This document shows, piece after piece, positions 35,346 to 46,974 of a DNA stretch of 64,000 bases. The first letter of the stretch is position 1. Each line of letters starts with the position of its first letter. The stretch spans positions 12,045,246 through 12,109,245 of the forward strand of contig CM032119.1 in assembly GCA_018894105.1 (NCBI GenBank), given 5' to 3'. Origin of the DNA: Jacaranda mimosifolia (Eukaryota; Streptophyta; Magnoliopsida; Lamiales; Bignoniaceae). The position numbers and the translations under genes were made by a program. The notes beneath the pieces were generated by a model that searched no databases, had not been told where the DNA came from, and was given only the letters and a program-made list of their open reading frames with translations.

Positions 35346-36345
35346 CATTCTCAGTTCATTGGAAACAAAGTCATTCCAGTTGGTTTTGGTTCCCCAATCA
35401 CTTCAATGATTGATTTCCCAGGCTAACACAAACTAATTATTATCAAATAAAAATTTTAAGCTATAGCAACTACTAAGTAGAAAACATAATCTACTGAAAT
35501 AACACAAATAGAAATTCCAAAATAAAAATCCTATTCAATTCTAGATGATGATTCTCCTATTGTGATCTTTATCATTACCCTCATTTGGATTTATCTCTTT
35601 AATAACTTTATTCGAGCCCACTTTTTCAAGGTCTTCCTTAGGGTCTTCTTTATTCTCGCACCGAGCTCTTCCTCAACTAGTTCTTTTTTTGGATTCTCTT
35701 TCTCTGGATCATCGATAAAATGAGCTAACAAATGTTGGGTTTTCCTAAGGTTTCTCATGGTTATCTTAAACACATTTTGTCCTTGACGATGTCACTCCTC
35801 CAACTCATTACTTCAACGATCTAACTCTTATTGACAGACTTCTACTATTATCTAAACTCTTCACATCTCTTTTTATATCAAATATGTTCTTTTTTATGGG
35901 GTGCATATCATCCTAAAGCCAATGCACAATTAGGTTTGGTAATCTTTTTAAGGTGTATTGAATTTTTTCAAAAATGGGTTGCTTGTAGCTACGGTTATAT
36001 TGTTCACTTCCTCTAAGCTTAATCCTATAGGACAAACATCTAAATGCTTAACTGACTTATGTACACTTTGACACACTATTTTTTCCTACGAAACCAAAGT
36101 AAGCCTAGATCAATAAAAATGTATCAAAGTACTCTAAGGGGTCATGATTCTAAAGTAATAAAAACTACTAAGTATTAAAGTGTTTCTAGTGCACATCTCA
36201 TCTAATAATCTTCTCTTAGGACCTTGATATTAGAAATTCAATTAATTGTTTCAATTGTCAAATCTAAATTTTCAAACAATTCCTAAGAGTTCTAAATTTC
36301 ACAACCTAAAGATCTTATACTGACATAGCCTAAGTTTAAAATCTA
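35346..36345. other. Leader region of the old element, gag and protease missing
   Basis: About 1 kb between the primer site and the RT stub. A charged 60-codon minus frame (35591-35773, Lys/Glu-rich) is the only frame of note. No gag core, knuckle or protease motif, so these were deleted or never carried. Confidence 0.55.
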
Positions 36346-36358
36346 GGCTCCAATAACA
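36346..36358 (-). promoter_or_regulatory. Decayed initiator-Met primer site
   Basis: Minus strand TGTTATTGGAGCC against the standard TGGTATCAGAGCC, directly next to the LTR (starts 36360). Confidence 0.65.
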
Positions 36359-36359
36359 C

Positions 36360-38613
36360 TGTGATCGTCCTAAAATCGAACAACACAATCTAGTCTTGAG
36401 GCGTGAAACTTAATCCCAAAAAAGTGAGTCACCAATCAAAATCATGATCATAAATAAAACTCTGAACATAATAGTAATCCAAATAAATCTCAAAAAATCT
36501 CAAAATAAACATTCCTCTGTATTCAACTAGAAGTTCATTAACGGAAAAAAAAAAAAAAGAACTAATTCATCAAAATGGCAATGATACTAAAACTACTACT
36601 AATTCATCATCAAAAGACTTGCAACAGTGATTCTCATCGAAAATGGGTTAAATATCCTCATTAGGGCTAGGACTAAGTGTACCATAAGGAAATTTAAAAC
36701 TTAGGAGTATGAGTAAAAGACTCAATGAATACTAGGTGTGTGTAAAATAAGTTCATAATTATAACATAACCAAAACGATGCTCAATTATAAAAATTTGAG
36801 AAAAATAGTGAAAATTAGTTATGCATTATACAGTAGTAAGAAAGAAATATTGGAGTAAACATTTTTAATATGCCAACATTTAAATATGATGATCAAACAT
36901 GTGTCTATTGTAGCCAGTCAAATTTATGACTCCCACCGTGACATTACCTTATCACTTGAGGTAAAGTGTTATCTCATCAAACAGTGTCCGAGCCTAAATC
37001 CTTGGAAAATCCTATAGCCCATCTCAGTCACAAATGGCTTTTGTTGTGCATTGGGGGATCGGACCATAGGGCTTGAGGTTCGATGGGCAAGCCTACTACC
37101 GCCCAGTCAAATCCCTCGTACGCCCAAACCATGTTGGATCCAATAAACAATATCAATAATAGTACACAATTCAATCATCAGTATTGATTATCGTATTAGT
37201 CTAAAATATAGGTTTACGATCGATCCTAGAAGCCAATCACCTATCTTGGAGCCAATCAAGTCAATTTTTGAGTCACCTGATTCATTTAATAAAAATATCA
37301 ACCACTAATTTAGATGATAAGCAAGACAAAATTTACTTAAAACTAGCCTTATGCCATAAACCAATAGTGCCTCAAAACCAACAATCCTAATTGGTTCTAT
37401 AATATTTACTACTACTTTTTTCATGAAAAATCTATGGCTCAATCTTAACAAATTGGCTAAATTCTAGTCAAATTAAATAGTAATTCATGTCTCAAAATAA
37501 ATAGCCCTTATATATGGCAGTCAATAAAACAAAAAAGGATATGGTCTTACTAAGTGCCAAAATACTACGTGGAGCATGACTGCACACTAGATCTCATGAT
37601 CTCAATGTTGTAAAGAAATTCCAAGTGACATAGATTAGGAACAGCCTAATTTTATCCATCTATTTTCAAAGCAACTGCATATAAGATCATTTGACATATT
37701 ATGTGGTAGGTGGCAATACTATATAAAGAATTCCTACTCATAAAGAATTTCTATGATATAACATCAAATTGCTTATACACACAAAATCCAAGAGAATCAC
37801 ATGACAAGTTTCTATAATATAATATTAAATTATTTTTACACATGAAAATCTAAGAGAATCATATGATTTTATAACATAATATTTGACAATATAGGTTACT
37901 TAAAAGGTCTAACAAACAAAATAAGTGAAAAAAATTTCACTCAGTAAACAGACATCTCCCTTGGTCAATCTGGAGTCCACTTGTTTGAGTTCATAATATG
38001 TTGGTTAGCAATGTAAGGTAGAAGAGTTAACAAAAGAAAATACAAGATGCTTAGAAATCCTTTATCCGTGAAGCCCCAATAATGATTAAATATTCAATGA
38101 AAATCTGCAATCATCTTCCCTCTATTTACTTTCTCTCTTCTTTTCTGTTTCTCTTGTGTATTCTAATACGATTAGGGTTTTGATTTATAGGGACTATAAA
38201 TATAAAGGTGGTGTTGGATACAACAAGGATTGTATTTATTCATTCTAGGATTAGGATATAGTTTGCTATGATTCTAATTCCATAAAAAGAACAAGTCATA
38301 TATCTAATGATTCATAATCCTAGTAATATTATAAATTAAACAAGAAGAGAAAAATTTACTATAGCCAAAGATTAAAGTTTTACTGTTGATATAAAATTAA
38401 GATCGAATATGATAGTTATCATTATATGGTTAAGAGGGAATTTAGATTTTCTTTTCTTTTCTTTTCTAATTTTTTAATATATATATATATATATAGATAT
38501 ATATATTCTTAAAAGAATGATATTTTATACTTTACTATGTCTTTAATTAGTAAAGTAAAATAAGCACGGTAAAATAATCAATTAAATACGATACAAAATT
38601 CTATGATATTACA
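36360..38613 (-). repeat. Right (5') LTR of the old Tekay-like element
   Basis: 2,254 bases, uninterrupted partner of the left LTR. Contains the empty site of the chromovirus (actac, 37564-37568, in aatactacgtggagc). Outer end tgatattaca, followed by TSD agagt. Confidence 0.88.
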
Positions 38614-38618
38614 AGAGT

Positions 38619-39650
38619 TTAAGTATAATCAATTCAAGAAAAATAGTCGACCTTGTAGTGGTTGAGATAACATCCTTTTTCTTCAGCTTCTTACTCTTCT
38701 TCGCCGATTAGACTAATCATTTGATACATTTGCATGTTGAAGTTCTATCATCATTTTTTGTTTAGTACTTTAATGTTATATGTTTGACTTCATTTTTATA
38801 AGCGAGAAGCAAGCTTTTTATTCACTTGAAGGCGCTTAATAACTGGGCACCTGTTGAATATTATCTAAACTCTTAGTTGGACATTTATTGAGTTCTTCCC
38901 TTACCATTTTAATTACCAAATTGGTAAATGCTAATGTAATTAAACTGTCATTGAAATCCAAAGTCAAAGTGAAACTGAAACCTAGAAAAGAATTGTTGTT
39001 TCATACTACTATTTCTATTTAACAGATAACGATTGTCTTAATTCAACTATACACAAAAAAAAGGACATGGTTCTTCATCTAGCTTGTGAAAAGATAGTTT
39101 ATGAGCTGCATATTTTGACATGGATTGACGTCGATCTTTGTATATGTTGCCATTTTACACTTTTCTTCTGTATTTTACTTGTACTTGGATTGTGGTCTTA
39201 TCAAATAGGATAAAGCAAAGATTGGTTATTATGTTAGTATTGATATAGCTGATGGCACGATAAAATTTCAAACACAAGGGATATTTTTCTTCCTGTTAAT
39301 AATTTATGGATATTCCGAGTGAAAATATACTCCCTCATTCCCTCTTTCTTAATTAATTGTCTGCAACAGTCCCTTGTCATGAATGGTGTTGTCATGTTTA
39401 AATAACTTTAGAGGACTTTGAACACAAGGGATATTCTTCTTCTTCTGTAGTTAGACTAGTACATTGACATGTTGAAGGTATAATATCATCTTTTTTGATG
39501 TAGTACTTTAATATTTTACTGTATTTTGCTTGTTAATTTTTTTCTTGTTAACATAAATTAATAAATCACAAATTTTTTACTTGTTATTTTGACAATTTAA
39601 CCTTCAAAATATGTTTTACTTTTCTTATTTATTTTTTATAATTATAATGT
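38619..39650. other. Intergenic stretch with a short diverged repeat
   Basis: Segments 38690-38790 and 39430-39520 resemble each other (ttagactaNt...gacatgttgaag, ...tagtactttaatNtt), and aacacaagggatatt occurs at about 39272 and 39422. No gene seen. Confidence 0.45.
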
Positions 39651-39699
39651 TATAATGAGATATTTATTCTTTTCCATGACTTCTTCATGGTTTAGTGGA

Positions 39700-40860
39700 T
39701 CTTTGGCATTTAGAGATTGTGCTCCACCAGAGCTTTGGATATCTCAAATAAGTCTTTAATCAATCCAAATACTTTTTATGATGAAGAAAAGAGCGAAGAT
39801 GAACATTAAGTTCAACAAAACTTGGATCCAGGGTCTTTGTGGTAAGTGGCAACACATAGTTTAACATACTATGAGAACTATATTTTTTCTATGGTTCCAT
39901 GTCGAACTTCTATGGGCAGAAATCATAATTCCTAGAGTGGATATTAAATAGGCATGGAGCAAGATGTTATCAAGCATTCCAACTTAAAAAATATGTTCTC
40001 CTAAAGTTTGCCCATAAAGTTTTGAAGGCAAATGGTAAAACTAATGACATAATTAGAGCTTCATTCTGAGTATAACAAGGAAAAAGGATATGATAGTCCT
40101 CAGCATCATCGATACAAGCTATTTTTTAATGTAAGTAGTTTTTAAATTATATAGGATATATACACTCATGTGTTTATATTAAATTTCTAGCATTTTTTTT
40201 TTTCGTTTATGTTTATAGGATTACATTGGAGCAATTGATGGTACAAATATGAAGCCTCAACTATCAAGGATGAGCGGCACCATATATTGGATGCAAAGGA
40301 TATGCTACTCAATAGATTCTCGGAGTTGTAGATTTTAATATGAGTTTTGCTTTTGCTTGGTTGGATGCGAAGAACTCCTCATGATAATAGGATATTTGGA
40401 TAAGCTATTCATAGATCAGATCTCAACTTTTCTCATCAAAGGAAAAAATATTACTTAGTTGATGCAAAATACTTGCATTTATTGGATCTTTATAGGGAAG
40501 ATGATATAAGATATCATCTTGAAGACTTCAACGAGCTAAGAGTAGGCAACAACGTGCAACAAGCAACAAGAATTTGAATAAAAAGTTCTTCACTTTCATT
40601 CTTCATATAGAAGTATTATTGAACTGACTGTTGAAGTTTGGAAAGCACTAGTATTTTTTGGCCACTATGCATTATTTTGATTTTGACACTCAAACAGAAA
40701 TAATGCCAGCAATGGCCATGAAAATTATATAAGGAAGGCAAATATTGTAGACTACGCATTACAAGTAGCTGAGGGAGAAAGTTACGAGCAATGTACTGAA
40801 CATGTCACTAAAAATAGATCACTAATCTAGAAGATGAAATAATTCTGAAAGTGCACATTG
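39700..40860 (+). pseudogene. PIF/Harbinger transposase pseudogene (DDE superfamily)
   Basis: Fragments of a Harbinger-type transposase in order, over three frames: DYIGAIDGT (40219-40245, first catalytic Asp), VVDFNMSFAF (about 40330), YYLVDAKY (40446-40469, second Asp), DIRYHLEDF (about 40510), HSSYRSIIE (40597-40623, catalytic Glu) and a tail HENYIRKANIVDYAL (about 40710). A canonical intron (40131-40218) precedes the first motif, where Harbinger genes often have one. Upstream exon material (39950-40130) is too decayed to read with confidence. Many stops and frameshifts: long dead. No own terminal repeats found. It may be a past source of activity for Tourist-like MITEs. Confidence 0.75.
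40131..40218 (+). other. Intron in the Harbinger transposase pseudogene
   Basis: AAT|GTAAGTAG at 40131 and GTTTATAG| at 40218, with a T-rich tract before the acceptor; 88 bases. Exon 2 begins GATTACATTGGAGC. Confidence 0.65.
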
Positions 40861-41878
40861 GATAGCATTATGTGGTATAATTATAACGGAAATTGATTTA
40901 ATGGGCTCAAAATCCCATTGATAGGATTTGGAGATTTTTCTTTATTTTGTAAATTTACTACTCATATAATTAAAAATTTTAAAGTACCATAAAATTTAAT
41001 AGTATTTTTTAGATATAATGGACTTAATCTTATTTTTAATAACACAGTGGTTGTTTAGGAATATTTCATTAATGATTTATTCGTACATAAAATAGGTAGC
41101 TGAGCTAAAATAATGGATGGTTGATGATTTGCAGTTATCATAATATTTAAAGAATTGTTGTGCTTTATTTACTTTTTTATGAGCATAGGGAAAAAGGGGA
41201 AATGGTTTAGTTAATTCAACTATGAGCTATGAATTTATTCAATAAGATTTATGTTAATATCAAATTTATATGAAATTTGTTGTTGTTATCTATTTTTTAA
41301 TAGTAACACAACTATTGCATGCTCTAGTAATATCATTTGTGAATTCGATACTATATAAGGATATTTAAAAAATGAGTTTGAAAAAATTATAATGGAGGAA
41401 AGATATTAACATGAGATATAAAAATAAATAGCACTTAGATGACAGCAAAACCACCATACTAGTTTTGGTCGTTGTCACTCTTTTAAAGGAGCTTACAGAA
41501 ACTCATTCTCACCAAACACAACATTTAAAAGTTCCTACAATATTTTATATAGTGTTGGATCTTATTTTATCCAATACTTAAAAGATTATTTTTAAAATAA
41601 GATATAATATTTTAGAAGTTTCAAAAATATTTTATAAGATATAAGAATTTAGAAGACTTTTAAAATAAGTTCCTCTGTCTTACATATTTTTGAGACTTTT
41701 CATTAAAAAAAAAATTAATCAAACACCTTATAAATTTACGAAGTAAACATGTATAGTTAACTAGATTGGATACAATTTTAAAAAAAAATGGAGGGAGGGT
41801 TATATTCATATTCAATATATTCTATTAATTCTTTTTCGTGCTCAAGTTTTGATTTCTCTATTTAAGCATTACTTTCTT
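40861..41878. other. Intergenic DNA with a decayed MITE
   Basis: About 41490-41690 is a diverged relative of the Tourist-like MITE at 19150 (shared aaaataagat.taa.at.tta.aagnt.c blocks). Nothing else recognised; poly-A at 41705-41715. Confidence 0.5.
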
Positions 41879-42132
41879 TTAGGACTCGTTTGATTGGTAG
41901 GATTGTGTAGGATAAATATATAATTTAATGTAATTAATTATTTGGTTGTCACAATTGAAGCCCATGATTAATAAAAAGCCTAGTACTTTGTCAAGAAGTG
42001 TTGGGATTATGTATCCTACCCTCTTAATGTGATTAATAATTATATGATTAGAAACATTGATATTAATGCATCAAATGACAAGATTGTCCTTGCATATAAA
42101 CTAAATATAGGCTTAATTAACATATATGTATA

Positions 42133-42939
42133 TGATGATGGTTGGATATGAGATCAGAGAATTAGGCTCTGGCCCAAAGTAGTCAATTATGAGGTTGACT
42201 AGAGATGGATGTGAGGATAAAAGCGAGTCCAGTCCTACAACTAACCAATGCACATGAGGTTAGTTGAGGAGGCCCTTGGCTAAGGCATTCCGATGCTCAA
42301 GTCTGTATAATCGACTAAAATTTAGAGCAGCAGAGCAAGGGCCAAAGTTATAGTGAACGTACCTAATGAAGCAGCTGCAATGGAGTATTTATAGTCCCCC
42401 GTGAGAGGTCAAGATGTCCATGGTGCCCTCACTCATGCAGTGAGGGCCCTCATCTTTATATGAGGGCCTTTAGGTCCTTCTTTATCCGAAGCCCCCTCTA
42501 GGTAGCTCGTCTCCCCTCTTTTTAGGATACGGAGGATATCTCCGCATTTAATACGGAGCCATGCAGATGGTATGGTGGAGATATACTACTTTAATATAAA
42601 GGCACACCGCATGTCAACATGTGTAAAGTGGTGGTTGAGTTGCATCTAATGCCACAGCAACCAATGGTGGGAAATGCCTTTTTGTCTTGCAGGTCGACTT
42701 CTTCAAATCGAGATGCCTCTTTGGTCGTGGGCCTCTCCGCTATACTCTAGTCGATTGAAGAACTTCTTTACGTTGAGATGCCTCTTTGGTCGCGGGCCTC
42801 TCTATCATATTATGGTCGATTGAAGAAATGTTGATAGCCTATAATGGTCGACTAGCCTGATGCATTCTTAGGTCTGTTGGTTCTATTAGGTCTGTTGGTT
42901 CTATTAGGCCTGTTGGGCTCGCCTTACTTCCTTATATCA
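42133..42939 (-). repeat. Left (3') LTR of the second Tat element, with internal tandem duplication
   Basis: 807 bases, 74 longer than its partner. The surplus is mainly a 65-base tandem duplication (units from 42710 and 42775, starting gagatgcctctttggtcg) and a 17-base one near 42875 (taggtctgttggttcta). The adjacent tgggccccccattc (42940-42953) is the purine tract read on the plus strand. Confidence 0.88.
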
Positions 42940-43401
42940 TGGGCCCCCCATTCCCGAGTCTTAATTGAGCTCGTGATGAGAAGGAGTGGGAATAGCTGAT
43001 CTTCCAATTTTTTTTTTATATATATCAACCTTACATTTTGAATTCCGACCAGGGTTTTAATGGTAATAAATGTGGTAGTTACATTGGGTAGTCAAATATA
43101 ATGATCAGCAGTTACGTAATAAGTGCCTAGTAGCTGGTCACTTTAGCTGATTGAATCACCCTTGGTTGAACCATATAGATAGTGTGCTAGGCTTCTCATT
43201 TACTACATTTATTGCATCAATGAGAGGTCGAGCGCTGAAAATTTTATTTCTAACAATCGCACGTGCCCTGTTTCAGGCGAGAATCTCAAACTCCTTGTTC
43301 TTCTTCAATTTGTAACTTCTCATCCGTTCTTTCATAGTTTTGCTCTTTGCCATTCTTTGTTACGACCCCTAAGGCCTTAATCATGTTTAGAGTCTTTGAG
43401 G
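42940..43401. other. Untranslated leader between 3' LTR and the MITE
   Basis: No frame of note. Probably the promoter and leader of the antisense gene (read on the plus strand). Ends at the hAT target duplication. Confidence 0.45.
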
Positions 43402-44160
43402 TAGGGATGGCAAAATTATCCATCCCGGCGACGAGGCGAATTCGGGGAGAATTTTCTCCTTACAGGGACAGGGGTGGGTACAATTTAATCCCTATTTGCT
43501 AAATGGGGTCGAGAATGGGGATCACAATCCCCATCCCCACATGTACCTGTTACCCATTAATTTAATTAAATTAAGTATTTTAGTATTGGTATTAATGCTT
43601 CTAATTTACAAATCCTCAATCAACTTTTTTCATTTTTGTTTTTCCCTAACGTTGTTCAAAAGCAAAAATGGACTTTGAATGCTTCACAATACAAGATAAT
43701 AAAGATGATGGTGTAAATATTTTTTAAATTAATATCAAATTATATTTGGTTATTTGAATTATTTTTTCTTCTAATAAAGTACATATATTTTTGTAGGAGC
43801 CAATTTAAATGGAGAGTTCTTGGGAAGAGTCAAGCTAAATGGAAAGCTCTTTGGAGGAATTGACAAATTGTTATGCTTTTTTTAAAATTTATGTTTATGT
43901 ATTATTTATCTTTTAATATTTTATTATAAAATATAATTAAATATCGTGTGTTATGTACTTATGTTTAACAATTTTTTAATTTTGGAAGTAATTTATATTA
44001 TTGAAAAAATTTAGTACTTTTTTTTATTTCTAAAATTTTTAAGAATTTCATAAATTAAAAATTCATGGGTACCCGTCTCCCTAGTGGGAAATGGGGATGG
44101 GTACCCGCCATGGGGCCGGGGATGGAGATGGGTACCCGCCCTACCCCGTTAACACTCCTA
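43402..44160. mobile_element. hAT-like MITE upstream of the antisense gene
   Basis: 759 bases. Ends TAGGGATGGCAA and ...TTAACACTCCTA, imperfect inverted repeats, with target duplication ctttgagg (43394-43401) and ttttgagg (44161-44168), 7 of 8 matching. GC-rich arms (ggtacccgcc, ccatccccac) surround an AT-rich centre, as in the common plant 'TAGGGGTGGCAA' hAT MITEs. Confidence 0.88.
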
Positions 44161-45086
44161 TTTTGAGGAAGGTAGTGGGAGATCAGATGACTCTAAGATA
44201 ACTCAGTCGTCTGGGGACTCGACCAGAAGAGGTAGTGATTCGTCTAGCAGGACTAGTGAGTCTTCTAGTGAGAGGTTGAGTACTTATGAGAGTTCGAGTG
44301 AGGATGGTGGCAACGCGGTGAGGGTTGGGGTTGAAGAGGCCGCTAGCCCATCTAGGGAGGCTAGTCGAGCTCCAGTATCTTACGGTAGGTTATTCACGGT
44401 CAACCATTTAGTGATATAGTGCCCGAGATCATTAGAAATAACTTGGAGCTTATTAGGCACACATATCACGTTTCCCTAAGTTTAAGTTAATTTTGTCGTA
44501 GCGTACTGGCAAAATGCACTAACCTCTAGAGGGCTGTATAACAATCTTTGAAGAAGCATTCAAGTATGGGCTTAGGTTTCCCATTACATAGCCTATAGTC
44601 GACCTACTTAGGGGTCTTCAAGTGTGCATCACCCAACTGTTGCCAAATTATTTTTCAATCTTGTATAGCTTTGTCATTTTAATGCTGATACATAACCAGC
44701 CTCTCTCCTTCATAAGCTTTAGTAATATGTTCCATCTTTCCATGTCCCGAAAGTTAGGTAGCATCAAGGAGTCAGGTTTTTATTACCTCACCGCCCGTCC
44801 TTGTCGAAAAATACTTGTGACACCATCGTCCTTTCATAGCCAATCTTGGAAAAAAGGATATTTATTTGTCCTCTCACCTATTGAGGGCGACTTTAATATT
44901 CAAAGGGAATGGTTGAAGGGTCAAGTTGATATACCTAGTAATGAAAATCTGACCTGGAATAATATCTTCAGTCGAGATTTAGTTAATTTTAAAGAGATGG
45001 AGGCCTCAAGGTTTCAGAGGAAAGGAATCTAGTGTTAGTGGGCCTGTCGCCAGCTCAATCGAATGTGCCACCTAATGCCCATCTAG

Positions 45087-45174
45087 GTAGACTTAATTTC
45101 ATTGCATTACTTTCGTTGTTCTTTCATGGTTTCTAATCGACATTGTGAGTTCCTATTTGTGTGTATTTTTTTAG
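45087..45174 (+). other. Intron 1 of the antisense gene
   Basis: Donor CTAG|GTAGAC at 45087, acceptor TTTTTTTAG| at 45174; 88 bases, T-rich. The reading resumes as EIMNRARQQTMARQ. Confidence 0.6.
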
Positions 45175-45507
45175 ATCAAGAAATCATGAACCGAGCACGC
45201 CAGCAAACCATGGCCCGACAACATAAGATGTAGGAGCGTCGAGAGGCAGCGGCCGCCCAACGAGAGGCCATATCCTTGGGTGCTCAATCACTACATGCAC
45301 TGCCAACCACTCCCTCACTGCTCGATCAAGTACGGACGATGTCACTAGCCCCTTGCCCCGACCAAAAAAAAGAGATTGTTGATGATCAGCCTTCTCCTCC
45401 GAAGAGAACTGCTGCTTAAAAGAGGAAAAGGAAAGTGGTCGATGCTCCCCTCTGCGGGTCGTTACCTAATGAGGAGTTATTCCTACTGCCTGTTTTTTCA
45501 AACCTAA

Positions 45508-45994
45508 GGGCTTGTTCTCTTATGTTTTAGGCATTTTGTAGAAAAAAATTTGGGGGAATGGATTTTTGGAAAAAAATTTGGAGAATGTGCCATGTATTTC
45601 TTTTTGTTTTGGGCAAATATGGAAAATAAATTGAGAATGAGTTGTATGTTTCTTTATATTTTGGGAAAAGACAAGCTTTATTGTAGATGTCAAATCAGTT
45701 GTTTTTTTGTTAGATTTGTAGGGTGAAAGTGATTTTTTTTTATGTATGTATATATGTATATACATATATGAATGAGTGAAGTAGGAGAGTGATAAATGAA
45801 TGAGTGATATGAAAGGTAGAATGAGAAAAGTGATAAGGTAGTTGTTAGGGTGTAGGGCTTTTTGGATGAATTGAGAGGGGGGTTTTGGGTATAAAAATTG
45901 AGTTTTTTGGGGAAAAAATTGGAGAATGTGCTTCCATTTTGAAATTTTTTTGGGGATTGGAAAACATTTTGGGCAAATATAGAAGAACATAGCC
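45508..45994. mobile_element. MITE inside exon 2 of the antisense gene
   Basis: About 487 bases with ends GGCTTGTTCTCTTATG and ...ATAGAAGAACATAGCC, imperfect inverted repeats, flanked on both sides by cctaagg (45503-45509 and 45993-45999), so the exact target duplication (TAA or longer) is ambiguous. T/G-rich inside with repeated 'aaaaaaatttgg.gaatg' blocks. Removing it rejoins VFSNL to RFGPNEGIVNTA. Confidence 0.72.
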
Positions 45995-46169
45995 TAAGGT
46001 TTGGCCCAAATGAAGGTATTGTGAACACAGCCTCGATGCTGGTTGCAGGGTTGACAGAAGTGACCCCTTTGAAAGTCCTTACCGCTGGTCTTTTCGCTCA
46101 AACTAGAAAAAGATGTTGGAGCTCTAGCAGGTCGATGCTCTGAAGGCATTTGCATACCATGCCAACATG

Positions 46170-46249
46170 GTAAATTTATGCTTGGCTTGCCCTATCTTTC
46201 AAACATACAAATGCATATACGTTTTGAATTGAACCATTCATCCTTGCAG
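46170..46249 (+). other. Intron 2 of the antisense gene
   Basis: Donor CATG|GTAAAT at 46170, acceptor CCTTGCAG| at 46249; 80 bases. Confidence 0.6.
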
Positions 46250-46974
46250 GTCAGATAGTAGGGTTACAACTTCTATCGCCAGGTTGAACTTACCCTAGTT
46301 GAGTGCACAGAGCTGCAGAAAGAGTAGTCTAACCTCTCAAAGACTCGAGTCGAGTCTCTAGAGTCAAGGATCTAGGAATTAGAGAAACAGGTCGAGGAGA
46401 AGGATGCGGAGTTGGCGGTTTTCGTAAGGAGAGGAGTTGCTTGGACGACCTATTGAAGAAAATGAGGTTGAAAGTGGAAGAGGCCTTACTCTATAGTCGG
46501 CTATTAGGATGTAACAACTGCCTCCATTATGCTCAGGATGAATTCTTTAAGATACTACCAAATATTCGCAAGGAGGCGATGCAGTAATTCATGTTGAGTC
46601 GTACCTTTACCAAAGCTAGCGTTGTGTTTGCAATGGACGACGCTAAGGAGGCGTTCGAGAAGATAGTGAAATAGCTAGAATTCTTAGGTTATTAGATCTG
46701 CAAAGAGGATTAAGCTTGACTGAACGTGTTCCAGAATGAGCAGCTCAAGGACTACGATGAAAACGCACCTGCAAAGGAGGCAGAGGCCCCAATCTATCCC
46801 AAGGCAGCGAAAATGGGGAAAGAGTTCGAGTTTACCAACGACTTCGCCCTTAACCTCAAGAATGGGCAAGTGGATTCTGCTATGTACTTCTCTGCCACTG
46901 GCTACATGTTTCTGACTGAGGAAGCTGGTCCATCTCGACCTATAGGAGCTCCACACTCTGGATTAGAGTAGGAA

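Larger units (their letters stand above)
22523..38613 (-). mobile_element. Old Tekay-like Ty3/gypsy element with very long LTRs, hosting other elements
   Basis: Target duplication agagt at 22518-22522 and 38614-38618. LTRs: left 22523-32850 (about 2.4 kb once insertions are removed) and right 36360-38613 (2,254 bases), TGTAATATCATAG... at the outer end. The internal part (32851-36359) is only 3.5 kb: traces of chromodomain, integrase, RNase H and the very start of RT on the minus strand, with gag, protease and the RT core missing. Primer site next to the right LTR is a mutated initiator-Met type. By eye the LTRs are only about 80-85% alike, so the element is old. It was later hit by a CACTA MITE, a chromovirus and a hAT-like MITE. 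Confidence 0.88.
44175..46971 (+). pseudogene. Antisense gene of the second Tat element (putative gypsy-type transposon domain)
   Basis: Runs opposite to gag-pol. Exon 1: a Ser-rich head (44180-44340), then a domain resembling Pfam 'putative gypsy type transposon': EEAFKYGLRFPLHSL, LLPNYFSILYSFVILM, ESGFYYLTARP and WKKGYLFV (44545-44870). Two introns are visible: 45087-45174 and 46170-46249. Exon 2 carries an Arg/Ala-rich helix and a basic, nuclear-signal-like stretch (about 45399-45437, interrupted by a stop). A MITE splits exon 2 (45508-45994). Exon 3 has a coiled coil (46300-46440) and an open C-terminus (46726-46971). Many stops. Function unknown; such antisense genes are described in some Tat elements. 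Confidence 0.68.

Noticed and set aside
45520..46028. Minus-strand frames of 112-156 codons, rich in Phe, Pro and Lys
   Set aside because: They fall in a MITE with a T/G-rich repeat structure; the frames come from low complexity.
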